From positions 1 through 40,014 of the forward strand of contig NZ_UXAW01000072.1 in assembly GCF_900609055.1 (NCBI RefSeq): a stretch of 40,014 nucleotides of DNA. The letters run 5' to 3'. Source of the DNA: Pseudogemmobacter humi (GTDB taxonomy: Bacteria > Pseudomonadota > Alphaproteobacteria > Rhodobacterales > Rhodobacteraceae). Position numbers and translations under genes: made by a program. The notes beneath the pieces were generated by a model. It had not been told where the DNA came from and searched no databases. It saw only the letters and a program-made list of their open reading frames with translations. Of the stretch, positions 33,590 through 40,014 are shown piece by piece (the stretch's first letter is position 1; each line of letters starts with the position of its first letter).

Positions 33590-34174
33590 TCACGGCGGCA
33601 CCGAAGCCAGCAGATGTTTCACCAGCTCGAAACTGTTTCTGACGTTCAGCTTGCGGATCATATTGGCGCGGTGCACCTCGACCGTGCGCGGCGAGCATTT
33701 CAGCGCGAGGCCGATCTCCTTGCTGGTGAACCCGTTCACCAGATAGCCCGCAACCCGCATCTCGGCTTTGGTCAGCCCGGTATCCGCGGCGGCGCCCGCC
33801 TCAAGCGGCCGGTAGGTCCAGATCGCCAGTCGCTGCGGATCCGCCGGATCCAGCGCCCGGCCGCGTCCCGCCATCCAGACCGCCTGGCCGGATTTGTGCT
33901 GCATGAAGCGCGCGTCGCTGTAGAAGGGGCGCTCCTGCATCGCCCGCCGCGCCCTCTGGCCGATCAGTTCGTAATCGCTCTGCCCGGGATAGAGGATGCG
34001 AATCGATTTGCCCGCCAGCTCTTGCGGCGACCAGCCGAAGACCGTTTCCACCATCAGACTGGCGGCAAGGATCCTGCGCTCGGACAGGATCAGCGTGGCA
34101 TCCGGCGCGTGGTGAAACGCCAGACGCTCGTATTCCTTCATGGCCAGCATGGCATGCGGCGCGGCTCCGGGCAA
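33590..34174 (-). CDS. PAS-domain LuxR-type transcriptional regulator
   Basis: 194 residues from a TTG at 34174 with GGAGAG 6 bases upstream; ATGs at 34150 or 34141 are alternatives. PAS sensor (about 12-125): YERLAFHHAPDATLILSE, then FGWSPQELAGKSIRILYPG. C-terminal LuxR/FixJ helix-turn-helix (about 133-190): LTKAEMRVAGYLVNGFTSKEIG, then RTVEVHRANMIRKLNVRNSFEL. There is no receiver domain, so it is a one-component sensor rather than a phosphorelay partner, and the ligand is unknown. It is divergent from scoA; three direct repeats lie between, suggesting control of the CoA-transferase genes. Confidence 0.85.
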   Translation of the reverse strand: MPGAAPHAMLAMKEYERLAFHHAPDATLILSERRILAASLMVETVFGWSPQELAGKSIRILYPGQSDYELIGQRARRAMQERPFYSDARFMQHKSGQAVWMAGRGRALDPADPQRLAIWTYRPLEAGAAADTGLTKAEMRVAGYLVNGFTSKEIGLALKCSPRTVEVHRANMIRKLNVRNSFELVKHLLASVPP

Positions 34175-34189
34175 ATGCGTCTCTCCAGA

Positions 34190-34220
34190 CTACGTATCTC
34201 CCTACGTATTTCTACGAATA
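34190..34220. promoter_or_regulatory. Three CTACGTAT-like direct repeats between the LuxR-type gene and scoA
   Basis: CTACGTATC (34190-34198), CTACGTATT (34202-34210) and CTACGAATA (34212-34220), starting 12 and 10 bases apart, about one helical turn. They are AT-richer than the surroundings and are candidate binding sites for the divergent PAS-LuxR regulator. Confidence 0.5.
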
Positions 34221-34268
34221 GCGGCCCGGCGCGCAACCTCGCATGATCGCAGCAGGGTCATGAGGGAT

Positions 34269-34292
34269 GGCCGGGGCTCTGAAAGCCCGGCC
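34269..34292 (+). promoter_or_regulatory. Hairpin in the scoA leader
   Basis: GGCCGGGGCT (34269-34278) pairs with AGCCCGGCC (34284-34292) with one bulged G, ending 17 bases before the scoA ATG and next to its GGGAG ribosome site. It may limit translation initiation; no T-run follows. Confidence 0.4.
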
Positions 34293-34309
34293 CGGGAGAA
34301 AGCGGACCA

Positions 34310-35017
34310 ATGAGCAAGAAAATCCATGCCGATGCCACATCGGCCTTATCGGGCCTTCTGCGCGACGGCCTTCTGATCGCGGCGGGGGGCTTCGGCCTTT
34401 GCGGGATCCCCGAACTGCTGATCGCGGCGATCCGCGACTCGGGCGTGAAGGATCTGACGGTGGCCTCGAACAACGCGGGTGTCGACGGGTTCGGCCTCGG
34501 GGTGCTGCTGGAGACCCGGCAGGTCAGGAAGATGATCTCGTCCTATGTCGGCGAGAATGCCGAATTCATGCGCCAGTATCTCTCGGGCGAGCTGGAGCTG
34601 GAGTTCAACCCGCAGGGCACGCTGGCCGAGCGGATGCGCGCGGGCGGCGCCGGGATCCCCGGTTTCTACACGAAAACCGGCGTCGGCACGGTGATCGCCG
34701 AGGGTAAGGAGCACCACGATTTCGACGGCGAGACCTATATCCTCGAACGCGGCATCGTGGCGGATCTTGCCATCGTCAAGGCCTGGAAGGCCGATCCGTC
34801 GGGGAACCTCGTGTTCCGCAAGACGGCGCGCAACTTCAACGTCCCCGCCGCCACCTGCGGGAAGGTCTGCGTGGCCGAGGTCGAGGAGATCGTGCCTCTG
34901 GGCGCGCTGGACCCCGACACGATCCACCTGCCGGGGATCTATGTCCACCGCATCGTGCAGGGGCCGCATGAGAAGCGCATCGAACAGCGCACCACCCGCA
35001 AGAAGGAGGCCGTGTGA
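34310..35017 (+). CDS. scoA: 3-oxoacid CoA-transferase, subunit A
   Basis: 235 residues. With subunit B it moves CoA from succinyl-CoA to a 3-ketoacid such as acetoacetate. Family signature [16 protein letters not shown] (26-41, class I CoA-transferase pattern), then [32 protein letters not shown] and [16 protein letters not shown]. The length is normal. The ATG follows GGGAGAAAGCGG. It overlaps scoB by one base (TGATG). Substrates could also be those of AtoDA; SCOT is favoured by the GxGIPGFYT and ENAEFMR features. Confidence 0.93.
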   Translation: MSKKIHADATSALSGLLRDGLLIAAGGFGLCGIPELLIAAIRDSGVKDLTVASNNAGVDGFGLGVLLETRQVRKMISSYVGENAEFMRQYLSGELELEFNPQGTLAERMRAGGAGIPGFYTKTGVGTVIAEGKEHHDFDGETYILERGIVADLAIVKAWKADPSGNLVFRKTARNFNVPAATCGKVCVAEVEEIVPLGALDPDTIHLPGIYVHRIVQGPHEKRIEQRTTRKKEAV

Positions 35018-35664
35018 TGGCTGACGTTCAACAAAAGGGCTGGGACCGCAATCAGATGGCCGCCCGCGCCGCGCAGGAGTTGCAGGACGGCTGGTATGTG
35101 AACCTCGGGATCGGCATTCCGACGCTGGTGGCGAACTACATTCCCGACGGGGTGGAGGTCACGCTGCAATCGGAAAACGGCATGCTCGGCATGGGGCCGT
35201 TCCCGTATGAGGGCGAGGAAGACCCCGATCTGATCAACGCCGGCAAGCAGACGATCACCGAACTGCCGCAGACCGCCTTTTTCGACTCGGCGACCTCTTT
35301 CGCGATGATCCGCGGCGGCAAGATCGCGATGGCGATCCTTGGCGCGATGGAAGTGGCCGAGAACGGCGATCTGGCGAACTGGATGATCCCCGGCAAGCTG
35401 GTGAAGGGTATGGGCGGCGCGATGGACCTGGTCGCGGGTGTCGGGCGCGTGGTGGTGGTGATGGACCACACCTCGAAACACGGCGAATCGAAGGTGCTGA
35501 AAGCCTGCACCCTGCCGCTGACCGGCAAGAGCGTGGTCGACCGCATCATCACCAATCTCGGCGTGCTCGACGTGGTGCCGGGCGGGCTGAAGATCGTCGA
35601 ACTGGCCGACGGCGTGAGCGAGACCGAACTGCGCGCGGTGACCGAGGCGACCATCGTCGGCTGA
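35017..35664 (+). CDS. scoB: 3-oxoacid CoA-transferase, subunit B
   Basis: 215 residues from the ATG at 35017, seven bases after a perfect AGGAGG; a GTG one codon earlier is less well spaced. The catalytic Glu that forms the CoA thioester intermediate lies in [12 protein letters not shown] (subunit-B signature). Other marks: [56 protein letters not shown] and LPLTG. Translationally coupled to scoA. It is followed directly by a two-hairpin repeat copy that may end the transcript. Confidence 0.94.
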   Translation: MADVQQKGWDRNQMAARAAQELQDGWYVNLGIGIPTLVANYIPDGVEVTLQSENGMLGMGPFPYEGEEDPDLINAGKQTITELPQTAFFDSATSFAMIRGGKIAMAILGAMEVAENGDLANWMIPGKLVKGMGGAMDLVAGVGRVVVVMDHTSKHGESKVLKACTLPLTGKSVVDRIITNLGVLDVVPGGLKIVELADGVSETELRAVTEATIVG

Positions 35665-35674
35665 CCGGCGGGGG

Positions 35675-35743
35675 CGGGGGGCTTTCCGCCCCCCGGGCGC
35701 CTTGCGGCGCCTCCCCCCGAGGGTATTTCCGTCAGGATGAAAG
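35675..35743 (+). repeat. Dispersed intergenic repeat, copy 6 (two hairpins + GTATTT/CAGGATGAAA)
   Basis: Hairpin 1 CGGGGGGC/GCCCCCCG (35675-35682, 35688-35695), hairpin 2 GGCGCC/GGCGCC (35696-35701, 35706-35711), then TCCCCCCGAGGGTATTTCCG and TCAGGATGAAAG. Sense-oriented, 10 bases behind scoB. It is the fullest copy in the window. Confidence 0.8.
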
Positions 35744-35779
35744 GTGCAGGCGCAAAGGCCCTGCCAGAGGAGAGCCGTC

Positions 35780-36073
35780 ATGACCGGATTGCCCGAAATC
35801 GAAAAGGAAACCGCCGCCACGCGCGGCAGGTTCGTCCTGCGCCGGGACGGGGAGGAGGCGGAGCTGACCTTCTCGATCACCTCGCCGGTGCTGATCATCG
35901 CCGATCACACCGGAGTGCCGGACAGTTTTCGCGGCACCGGCGCGGGCAGGGCGCTGGTCGAAGCGCTGGTCGCCGACGCCCGCGCGAGAGGGTACCGGGT
36001 TGTCCCGCTCTGTCCTTTCGTCAGGGCCCAGAGCCTGCGCCATCCTGAATGGGCCGACGTGTTTCAAAGCTGA
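35780..36073 (+). CDS. Small GNAT-type N-acetyltransferase
   Basis: 97 residues from the ATG at 35780, preceded by AGAGGAGAG; an in-frame ATG at 35744 has no ribosome site. It is the short single-domain GNAT form (YjdJ/Gcn5-related): RRDGEEAELTFSI, LIIADHTGVPDSFRGTGAGRALVE with the acetyl-CoA loop (R/Q-x-x-G-x-G/A as FRGTGAG), ARARGYRVVPLCPFVRAQSLRH, and WADVF. Such proteins are uncharacterised; the substrate is unknown. It stands alone behind scoB. Confidence 0.88.
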   Translation: MTGLPEIEKETAATRGRFVLRRDGEEAELTFSITSPVLIIADHTGVPDSFRGTGAGRALVEALVADARARGYRVVPLCPFVRAQSLRHPEWADVFQS

Positions 36074-36953
36074 CGCTGCGGTGGACCCGGGTGTCACCCT
36101 GTCAGGCAGGGGCCCTGCCGGGCGGGATGGCAAGGTGCGGGTCCCGGGGCCGCCTCTTGTTGCACTGCGATGACGGAACAGGGCGGCGGTCCGGGGATTG
36201 TCCGGCGGCGCCCCTCGGCCAGTGCACCCTGCGCCGCCCTTCACCTGCCGATCCGACGAACAGTGCCGCAGCGACCCTGGCAAAGCCCAGGCGCAGGATA
36301 TGGTTCAGGATGACGGCGCGGGCGGCGGCGGTCATGACCCTTCCGGGCAATCCGGAGCGAAAGGTTCCGGCAGGATGTCAATGCTCTGCCGAAGACAGGC
36401 CACGGGGTCTTGCCCGGCAGGGGCTCGCCCGGGGGCTGGGGGCCGGTTTCCGGGTTTTGCCATGCGGGGAGGCGCGGCACAGGCGCAGAAAACCGGGCCT
36501 CCATCGCGCGCCGGAACATGCGACAAGAGCGCAGCCGGGCCGCTGGCATGGACGACCGCAACCCCATCCTCGACGGCCCGGGACAGAACGGCAATCCTTT
36601 CCCCGGATCAGCCAGGCAAAGGCGGCCCCGTTGCGCCTGGCCTGCCGACGCAGCCAAAGAGGTCCGCCCGCGGAAGGTATGCCGCCCCGCCGGAATGGTG
36701 CGGCCCGGGAAACATCCACGGCCATTTGCCAGCCCCACCTCCCGGGATGCCCTGTTCTGCCGAAAGACACGTATATGCCGGTCTTGTGTTTTCAAGACAT
36801 CCAACCACAGCGACGCGGTGTATTTTCCGGTCCGGTTGCCCTTTTCAAACAAGCGCTCGCCTGCATCGCGACCCGGCCCGGCAGACTCCGCCCGGCACAT
36901 CCTGACCCCCGCAGCTCTCCCGCGATCTCGTCGGTCCGGGCGCCGGAAGCGGA
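36074..36953. other. 880-base stretch without a recognisable gene
   Basis: Between the acetyltransferase and the second MerR gene. Several open frames cross it (for example 36241-36900 minus, 36410-37153 plus), but their translations are Arg/Pro/Gly-rich, lack ribosome sites and match no family I know. Small dyads are present (GGCAGGG/CCCTGCC at 36105-36119; GTCTTG/CAAGAC at 36781-36798). The 36760-36850 part is less GC-rich. It may be a decayed gene; no mobile-element mark is seen. Confidence 0.6.
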
Positions 36954-37337
36954 TCAGGAGCCGGATTTACGAATTTCCTCCACCGCGGTTTCGCGCAGCG
37001 CCCGCAGATCGGCGATGGTGGTGTCCAGCTCGCTGCGCTGGCGCTCCAGTTCTCCGAGCTGGCGGTCGGCAAGACCGAGCCAGGCCTCAAGCTGCGGACG
37101 CTCGCCCTTCTTGCCGTAGATCAGCAGCCATTGCCGGATCTCTTCCAGGCTGAAACCAAAGCGCCGCCCGCGCAGGATCAGCTTCATCCGCGCGATCTCG
37201 CGCGCGCCGTAGAACCGGGCGCGCCCCTCTTTCTCGGGGGAGAGCAGTTCGACATATTCGTAATAACGCAGCGTGCGCGGGGTCACGTCGAACCTTGCGC
37301 ACATCTCCTTGAAACTGAGGCGAATGTTTTCCGGCAT
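36954..37337 (-). CDS. MerR-family transcriptional regulator (second paralogue)
   Basis: 127 residues from the ATG at 37337, after GGAGGA. Winged helix-turn-helix (SFKEMCARFDVTPRTLRYYE, FYGAREIARMKLILRGRR, GFSLEEIRQWLLIYG) and a C-terminal coiled coil (about 85-120). It aligns without gaps to the regulator at 33076-33468 over the first 75 residues, with most positions identical. It has no metal-binding Cys. It is divergent from the thioesterase pair across about 110 bases; I found no copy of the ACGTTAACGT operator there, so its site may differ. Confidence 0.9.
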   Translation of the reverse strand: MPENIRLSFKEMCARFDVTPRTLRYYEYVELLSPEKEGRARFYGAREIARMKLILRGRRFGFSLEEIRQWLLIYGKKGERPQLEAWLGLADRQLGELERQRSELDTTIADLRALRETAVEEIRKSGS

Positions 37338-37448
37338 GTCTTCCTCCGCGCCGCAGATGGTAGGGCGAGGCGCGGGGATAAGGCAAGGTTTCGATGCGCG
37401 GCCGATCGCCCCTTGCGCCGCGCGCCGCGCGCGGGTTTGATGCGCGCC

Positions 37449-37886
37449 ATGGCCGATATCACCGACACCGCCCGCATGTTCATTCAGGCCCTGCCCCATG
37501 CCCGGGCGCTCGGGCTGGTGCTGGAAGAGATCGGCCAGGGCCGCACCGTGGTCTCGATGCCCTGGGACGAGAAGCTGATCGGCGATCCGGCGACCGGGGT
37601 GATCCATGGCGGCGCGGTTTCGGCGCTGATGGACACCGCCTCGGGGGCCGCGGTGATGTGCCATCCGGCGGGGCCAGTCTCGACCGCGACGCTGGACCTG
37701 CGCATCGACTACATGCGCCCGGCCACCCCCGGCCAGACCATCCGCGCCCGCGCCGAATGCCACCACATCACCCGCTCGGTCGCCTTCGTGCGCGTCACCG
37801 CCACCGACGAGGACGAATCCCGCCCGGTCGCCATGGCCACCGGCGCCTTCACGGTGGATGCGGGCCGGAACGGAGACCCGCGATGA
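37449..37886 (+). CDS. PaaI-family hotdog thioesterase, first of a pair
   Basis: 145 residues from the ATG at 37449; an ATG at 37440 is equally possible and neither has a good ribosome site. Hotdog fold with IHGGAVSALMDTASGAAV (52-69), where the His-Gly-Gly and Asp62 match the PaaI active site. STATLDLRIDYMRPA forms the central strand. It hydrolyses acyl-CoA thioesters; the substrate is unknown. The stop overlaps the second thioesterase (ATGA). Context with beta-oxidation genes and an acyl-CoA-type MerR suggests CoA recycling. Confidence 0.88.
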   Translation: MADITDTARMFIQALPHARALGLVLEEIGQGRTVVSMPWDEKLIGDPATGVIHGGAVSALMDTASGAAVMCHPAGPVSTATLDLRIDYMRPATPGQTIRARAECHHITRSVAFVRVTATDEDESRPVAMATGAFTVDAGRNGDPR

Positions 37887-38326
37887 GCAGCGAATACGAG
37901 CGCCTGCTGCGCGAGACCGCCGCGGCGATTCCCTATCTGGCCTTTCTGGGAATCCGGTTCGAGACCGCCGGAAACGAGCTGACCGGGGTGCTGCCCTATG
38001 CCCCGGATCTGATCGGCAATCCGCTGATCCCGGCGCTGCACGGCGGCGTGACGGCGGCCTTTCTTGAGGTGACGGCGATCACCGGCCTTGTCTGGTCCGG
38101 GCTGCGCCAGGGGGTGATCGCGGTGCAGGCGCCGGTGATTCTGCCCAAAACCATCGACCTGACCATCGACTATCTGCGCCCCGGCACGGCGCGCGACGCT
38201 TTCGCTCGGGCCAGGATCAACCGCTCGGGGCGGCGCTATGCCAGTGTGCATGTCGAGGCCTGGCAGGACGAGCCGGACCGGCCTTTCGCGCAGGCGACCG
38301 GGCATTTCCTGATGCAGCGCGGCTGA
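37883..38326 (+). CDS. PaaI-family hotdog thioesterase, second of a pair
   Basis: 147 residues, translationally coupled to the first copy. Same fold: ALHGGVTAAFLEVTAITG (51-68) and KTIDLTIDYLRPG. His53 aligns with the first copy, but the acid is Glu62 rather than Asp, as in some 4-hydroxybenzoyl-CoA thioesterases. Overall similarity between the two is low, suggesting an old duplication or a heteromer rather than a recent tandem copy. Confidence 0.87.
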   Translation: MSSEYERLLRETAAAIPYLAFLGIRFETAGNELTGVLPYAPDLIGNPLIPALHGGVTAAFLEVTAITGLVWSGLRQGVIAVQAPVILPKTIDLTIDYLRPGTARDAFARARINRSGRRYASVHVEAWQDEPDRPFAQATGHFLMQRG

Positions 38327-38436
38327 GCCGCCCCTGCGTGACCCGCAGGATGGCGCGCGAAATCACGACAGAGCCGCTTGCCATTTCCCCCTTTGCCGTT
38401 CCAGAATTGCGCGGGCCAAAAGTGGGAGTGCCTTTG

Positions 38437-38892
38437 ATGCGGAAGTTCCTCGTCATCCTCGACGACAGCCGCGAATGCCTGAACGCCATGCGCTACGCCG
38501 CGCTCCGGGCGGCCCATACCGGCGCGGGGGTGACGATCCTGTCGATCATCCCGCCCGAGGAATACCAGCACTGGATGGGCGTGGCCGATCTGATGCGGGC
38601 CGAGGCGCGCGAGCGGATCGAGGCGCATTTCGAGGTCTTCGCCAAATGGATGCGCGACAGGCAGGGGGTGAACCCCGAACTGGTGATCCGCGAGGGCGAT
38701 ACCGTGACCGAGATCCTCGCGCAGATGAACGAAGACCCGGAAATCGGCGTGCTGGTCCTTGGCGCCGGCACCGACAAATCCGGCCCCGGCCCGCTGGTAA
38801 CCGCGATGAGCCGCAACTCGGGCAGCCTGCCGACGCCGATCACCATCGTGCCGGGCGACATGTCGAAGGAAAAGCTGGAGAAGATCACCTGA
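38437..38892 (+). CDS. Universal stress protein (UspA family)
   Basis: 151 residues from the ATG at 38437, with GGGAG upstream; the frame is open earlier but without family sequence. Single Usp domain: FLVILDDSRECLNAMRYAAL, TGAGVTILSIIPPEEYQHW, the strand VLVLGAG and the nucleotide-binding tail running into NSGSLPTPITIVPGD. The ATP-binding pattern G-x2-G-x9-G-S/T is only partly kept (GAGTDKSGPGPLV), so ATP binding is plausible but not certain. A repeat copy follows the gene. Confidence 0.88.
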   Translation: MRKFLVILDDSRECLNAMRYAALRAAHTGAGVTILSIIPPEEYQHWMGVADLMRAEARERIEAHFEVFAKWMRDRQGVNPELVIREGDTVTEILAQMNEDPEIGVLVLGAGTDKSGPGPLVTAMSRNSGSLPTPITIVPGDMSKEKLEKIT

Positions 38893-38920
38893 CGCCGGAG
38901 CAGAGGCCCGCGCCCGACGG

Positions 38921-38956
38921 CGCGGATGCCTCCGGGGGGGATATTCAGGGACAGAT
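38921..38956 (+). repeat. Dispersed intergenic repeat, copy 7 (GATATT/ACAGATG type)
   Basis: CGCGGATGCCTCCGGGGGGG, ATATTCAGGG, ACAGATG; sense-oriented, 28 bases behind the universal stress protein gene. It shares CGGATGCCTCCG with copies 3 and 5. The rest of the 271-base gap to the next gene shows nothing clear. Confidence 0.7.
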
Positions 38957-39163
38957 GCCCGCTGCCGGGAGGGGGCCATGGCGGCTCGCCGCGATCCCCT
39001 TGGACAGTGCTCGCGCGCCCCCGGCCAGGCGGCGGGGACCGGGTGGCGGCCGAATCTGCCGCGATTACGGTTCTCATGACCCTGAAAGCTGCAAGAACCG
39101 CTTTGCATTCGGCGCGAAGCGCGGCAGCATAGGGATCACGAGTCCACCCCGGAGAATACTCAG

Positions 39164-40014
39164 ATGCGCCGCGCGCTGCTATCGGTCTGGCTGGTTCTGT
39201 TCGCCCTGATCGCCCCCCTCGCTTTGCAGGCGCAATCCTGGGTGAACCAGCCTTTCGACGCCCGCAACATGAGCCGCGAGGACACCGCGACCGTTCAGGC
39301 GGCGCTGGCCTATACCGGCGACTATTTCGGCTATATCGACGGCGTCTGGAACGAGGGTTCGCAGAGCGCCTTCGTCACCTACGTCACCCGGGTGCGGGGC
39401 GCCGGAGAGCCGCTGTTCAGCGATCTGCGCGATCTTGTGCTGTTTCTGGAGGACGAGCGGGTCAACAACAACTGGCAGGTCAATTATTCGCCGATCGCCA
39501 ATACCTCCTACCTTTATCCCTACGGCTATATGGAAGCGGTCGAGGGCAAGAACGATGAGGAATATCTGTCGACCGACGGGCATTTCTCGCTGATCATCCG
39601 CGAAGGCGACCTCAACGGGGTCAAGGCCGATCACGACTGGTTCCTGGGCAAGGCCGTCGCCGGGAAAGAGCCGTTCCAATACAGGGACGACGTGCTCTGG
39701 ATCACCTGGGCGGATATCGAGAACGGCATGACCGCCTATGCCCGCTCCGACCTGTATCAGGGCAAATGGACCACGATGTCGGCGGTGGTCAATCCCGAGG
39801 CTTATTTCCGGCTGAACCTGATGGCGGGCTCGACTCTGGTCGGCAACAACAATCCCGGCTCGCTGATCTGGACCAGCGGCGGCGTGATCGACCAGGTGAT
39901 CAACGGCGTCTCGTCCTCGGCGCCGCCGGTGGCCGCCGCGGGCGGATCGCGCCCCGAGGATCAGGTGGACCGGCCCGGCAAGGCCGCCGTGGTCGATACC
40001 ACCCCGCCCTGGAC
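39164..40014 (+). CDS. Secreted protein with peptidoglycan-binding-like N-terminus (3' end outside window)
   Basis: 283 codons are present and the frame is open at the window edge. A Sec signal peptide is visible (MRRALLSVWLVLFALIAPLA, cleavage near ALQA/QS at 22-23). The mature start (SREDTATVQAALAYTGDYFGYIDGVWNEGSQSAF) has the helix-G-x-x-G-x-D-G-x-W-G pattern of peptidoglycan_binding_1-like repeats. A beta-rich region with YLYPYGYMEAVEG and WITWADIENGMTAYARSDLY follows, then a low-complexity linker (SSSAPPVAAAGGSRPEDQ) that should lead into another domain. In Rhodobacteraceae such N-termini often precede a trypsin-like protease or caspase-like domain, which cannot be verified here. Confidence 0.75.
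   Translation, partial: MRRALLSVWLVLFALIAPLALQAQSWVNQPFDARNMSREDTATVQAALAYTGDYFGYIDGVWNEGSQSAFVTYVTRVRGAGEPLFSDLRDLVLFLEDERVNNNWQVNYSPIANTSYLYPYGYMEAVEGKNDEEYLSTDGHFSLIIREGDLNGVKADHDWFLGKAVAGKEPFQYRDDVLWITWADIENGMTAYARSDLYQGKWTTMSAVVNPEAYFRLNLMAGSTLVGNNNPGSLIWTSGGVIDQVINGVSSSAPPVAAAGGSRPEDQVDRPGKAAVVDTTPPW

Noticed and set aside
36241-36900. 220-codon minus-strand frame in the 36 kb gap
   Set aside because: No recognisable domain, no ribosome site, and other frames across the same DNA are equally long.

Overview
The window is a high-GC stretch of chromosome that reads as an alphaproteobacterium of the Rhodobacteraceae (Paracoccus/Rhodobacter-like). This rests on the gene content and order (coaBC-dut-moeB; glnD-murJ beside a rhomboid-like gene and trpS; ybjN-proC-csaA), on a membrane-anchored MoeB, and on an intergenic repeat whose tail carries GGTATTT and CAGGATGAAA. 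It is housekeeping sequence. I see no phage, transposase, integrase, CRISPR array, rRNA or tRNA.

Layout. 1-3122: tail of a DUF2271 gene, then a PepSY-type membrane protein, ApbE flavin transferase and a membrane-anchored diflavin reductase, tightly packed and probably one trans-membrane electron-transfer module. 3116-4706: amino-acid ABC permease and binding protein without an ATPase. 4877-8234: 5-formyl-THF cyclo-ligase facing moeB, dut and coaBC. 8296-11087: ChaN-like protein, cobU, a histidine phosphatase and a glutathione-transferase-like gene. 11159-12670: YifB/ComM ATPase, followed by about 0.9 kb without a recognisable gene. 13577-17167: gshB, yraN and rsmI on the minus strand, divergent from an LpoA-like lipoprotein. 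17127-23338: glnD, murJ, a rhomboid homologue lacking its catalytic residues, trpS. 23339-23839: a structured gene-free stretch with a strong terminator. 23840-25519: ybjN, proC, csaA.

25834-38326 is mostly acyl-CoA metabolism: fadJ-type multifunctional enzyme, a cupin and thiolase in one overlapping operon; a GST; an acyl-CoA dehydrogenase operon with two tiny coupled genes and a MerR regulator with a palindromic operator upstream; a PAS-LuxR regulator divergent from 3-oxoacid CoA-transferase subunits A and B; a small acetyltransferase; a second, paralogous MerR regulator divergent from two overlapping hotdog thioesterases. A universal stress protein and the first 283 codons of a secreted protein close the window.

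No large new system stands out. The most notable points are: (i) a modular intergenic repeat present seven times from 23.4 kb to the end, several with one or two hairpins; (ii) the conserved-looking but catalytically dead rhomboid between murJ and trpS; (iii) an Rho-independent terminator 285 bases past trpS with no gene assigned to it; (iv) twin perfect palindromes between coaBC and dut; (v) three direct repeats between the LuxR-type regulator and scoA; (vi) the DUF2271-PepSY-ApbE-diflavin reductase cluster.
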